This document shows positions 5,008 to 5,740 of a stretch of 5,740 nucleotides of DNA, piece after piece. The stretch spans positions 1-5,740 of the forward strand of contig PWSB01000040.1 in NCBI GenBank assembly GCA_003563375.1, given 5' to 3'. The first letter of the stretch is position 1, and every line of letters starts with the position of its first letter. The translations under genes were made by a program, and so were the position numbers. This stretch comes from Actinomycetota bacterium (lineage in GTDB: Bacteria > Actinomycetota > Humimicrobiia > Humimicrobiales > Humimicrobiaceae). The notes below the pieces were generated by a model, which was not told the origin of the DNA, searched no databases, and saw only the letters and a program-made list of their open reading frames with translations.

Positions 5008-5740
5008 TGATAGACCTGGAGCTTTTGAGGAACAGCCCTGATCTATTAAAGGACGAAGCCAGAAAAAGAGGACTGGACATAGACATCGACCTGGGGATCA
5101 AACTTGATGAGAAGCGGAGATCACTCATATTCGAAGTAGACCGGTTAAGAGCAAAAAAAAATGACGCTTCAAAGGTCATCCCCAGGCTGCAGGGAGACCA
5201 GAGAAAAGAAAAGATCATGGAGATGAAGGAGCTCAACCAGGAACTCGGAAAACTTGAAAAAGAACTTGCCATACTGGAAAAAGACTTCTTGAGCCATCTT
5301 TCCCATTATCCAAATATATCACATGAGAGCACTCCTGTGGGCAAGGATGAAAATGACAATGTGCTGCAGTATTTTAAGGGCGAGAAGCCTGAATTTGATT
5401 TTACTCCAAAAAACCATATAGAGATAGGGAGGAACCTGGGTATACTTGATGATGAGAGGGCAGCCAAGGTGTCCGGGTCCAGGTTTGTTTATATAAAGAA
5501 TGAAGGCGCCCTTCTTGAATTTGCCTTGGTCTCCTATGTCATGGATGTCCTTCTGGCCAAAGGCTATATACCTATGATACCTCCCACTATGGTAAAACAG
5601 GAGGCCATGTATGGCACTGGTTTTTTCCCTGCCGAAAAAACACAATATTACAAGACGGAGATCGATGACCTTTACCTGGTAGGCACTGCAGAGGTGCCTC
5701 TCTGCGCTTACCACAGCCAGGAATTTTTACAAGCTAGTAG
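5007..5740 (+). CDS. serS: Seryl-tRNA synthetase, N-terminal part, runs off the right edge
   Basis: This class II synthetase charges tRNA-Ser (and tRNA-Sec) with serine. The frame starts at ATG (5007-5009), 5 bases after GAGGAG (4996-5001) inside the end of pheA, and remains open for 244 codons to the window end; about 425 are usual. It begins MIDLELLRNSPDLLK, the typical SerRS opening. Residues about 30-100 form the long antiparallel coiled-coil arm that grips the tRNA variable arm, including DRLRAKKNDASK (45-56). The catalytic domain begins near 130, with the motif 1 region EGALLEFALVSYVMDVLLAK (166-185) and GYIPMIPPTMVKQEAMYGTG (186-205). The serine-binding TAE loop is at 227-229 in LYLVGTAEVPL. 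Motifs 2 and 3 are beyond the edge. No frameshift is seen. The gene is coupled to pheA. Confidence 0.96.
   Translation, partial: MIDLELLRNSPDLLKDEARKRGLDIDIDLGIKLDEKRRSLIFEVDRLRAKKNDASKVIPRLQGDQRKEKIMEMKELNQELGKLEKELAILEKDFLSHLSHYPNISHESTPVGKDENDNVLQYFKGEKPEFDFTPKNHIEIGRNLGILDDERAAKVSGSRFVYIKNEGALLEFALVSYVMDVLLAKGYIPMIPPTMVKQEAMYGTGFFPAEKTQYYKTEIDDLYLVGTAEVPLCAYHSQEFLQAS

Noticed and set aside
5319..5714. A 131-codon minus-strand open frame at the right end
   Set aside because: It is antisense to serS, whose plus-strand translation is unmistakable; the minus-strand product shows no family features.

Overview
The window is a gene-dense bacterial chromosomal segment with AT-rich gaps and coding regions that favour AGG/AGA for Arg and ATA for Ile. 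Every recognisable gene is bacterial in type: an M3-family oligoendopeptidase F, an M23 cell-wall peptidase, a monofunctional prephenate dehydratase and a bacterial seryl-tRNA synthetase. pheA directly followed by serS is an order I recall from Actinomycetota such as Streptomyces. Together with the low GC and the membrane-anchored CARDB-like protein, this makes an AT-rich, deep-branching, probably anaerobic actinobacterial lineage a reasonable guess. That is inference only; a phylogeny of SerRS or PheA would settle it.

Layout. On the left, the first 101 codons of pepF run leftward out of the window. A divergent AT-rich gap separates it from a 58-residue, strongly basic orphan protein (463-639), followed by a weak terminator-like hairpin. 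A good promoter (706-734) then leads into a two-gene unit: a TTG-started, membrane-anchored protein with a C-terminal CARDB-like domain (781-1806) and, 14 bases on, a TIM-barrel sugar isomerase resembling Pseudomonas-type L-rhamnose isomerase (1821-2816). A 302-base gap (2817-3118) holds two hairpins, two imperfect copies of the isomerase gene's 3' end, a 15-base perfect direct repeat and the promoter of the next gene. Next come a membrane-anchored coiled-coil M23 peptidase (3119-4063), a promoter, pheA (4168-5007), and serS, which overlaps pheA by one base and runs off the right edge.

How the genes fit together. pheA and serS look like a translationally coupled amino-acid/translation pair. 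The M23 protein acts on peptidoglycan outside the membrane and has its own promoter. The CARDB-like protein and the isomerase look co-transcribed, but the sequence does not show a shared pathway. No CRISPR array, tRNA, rRNA, transposase or integrase was seen. The least ordinary parts are the repeat-rich gap after the isomerase and the small basic protein; nothing here amounts to a clear new multi-gene system.
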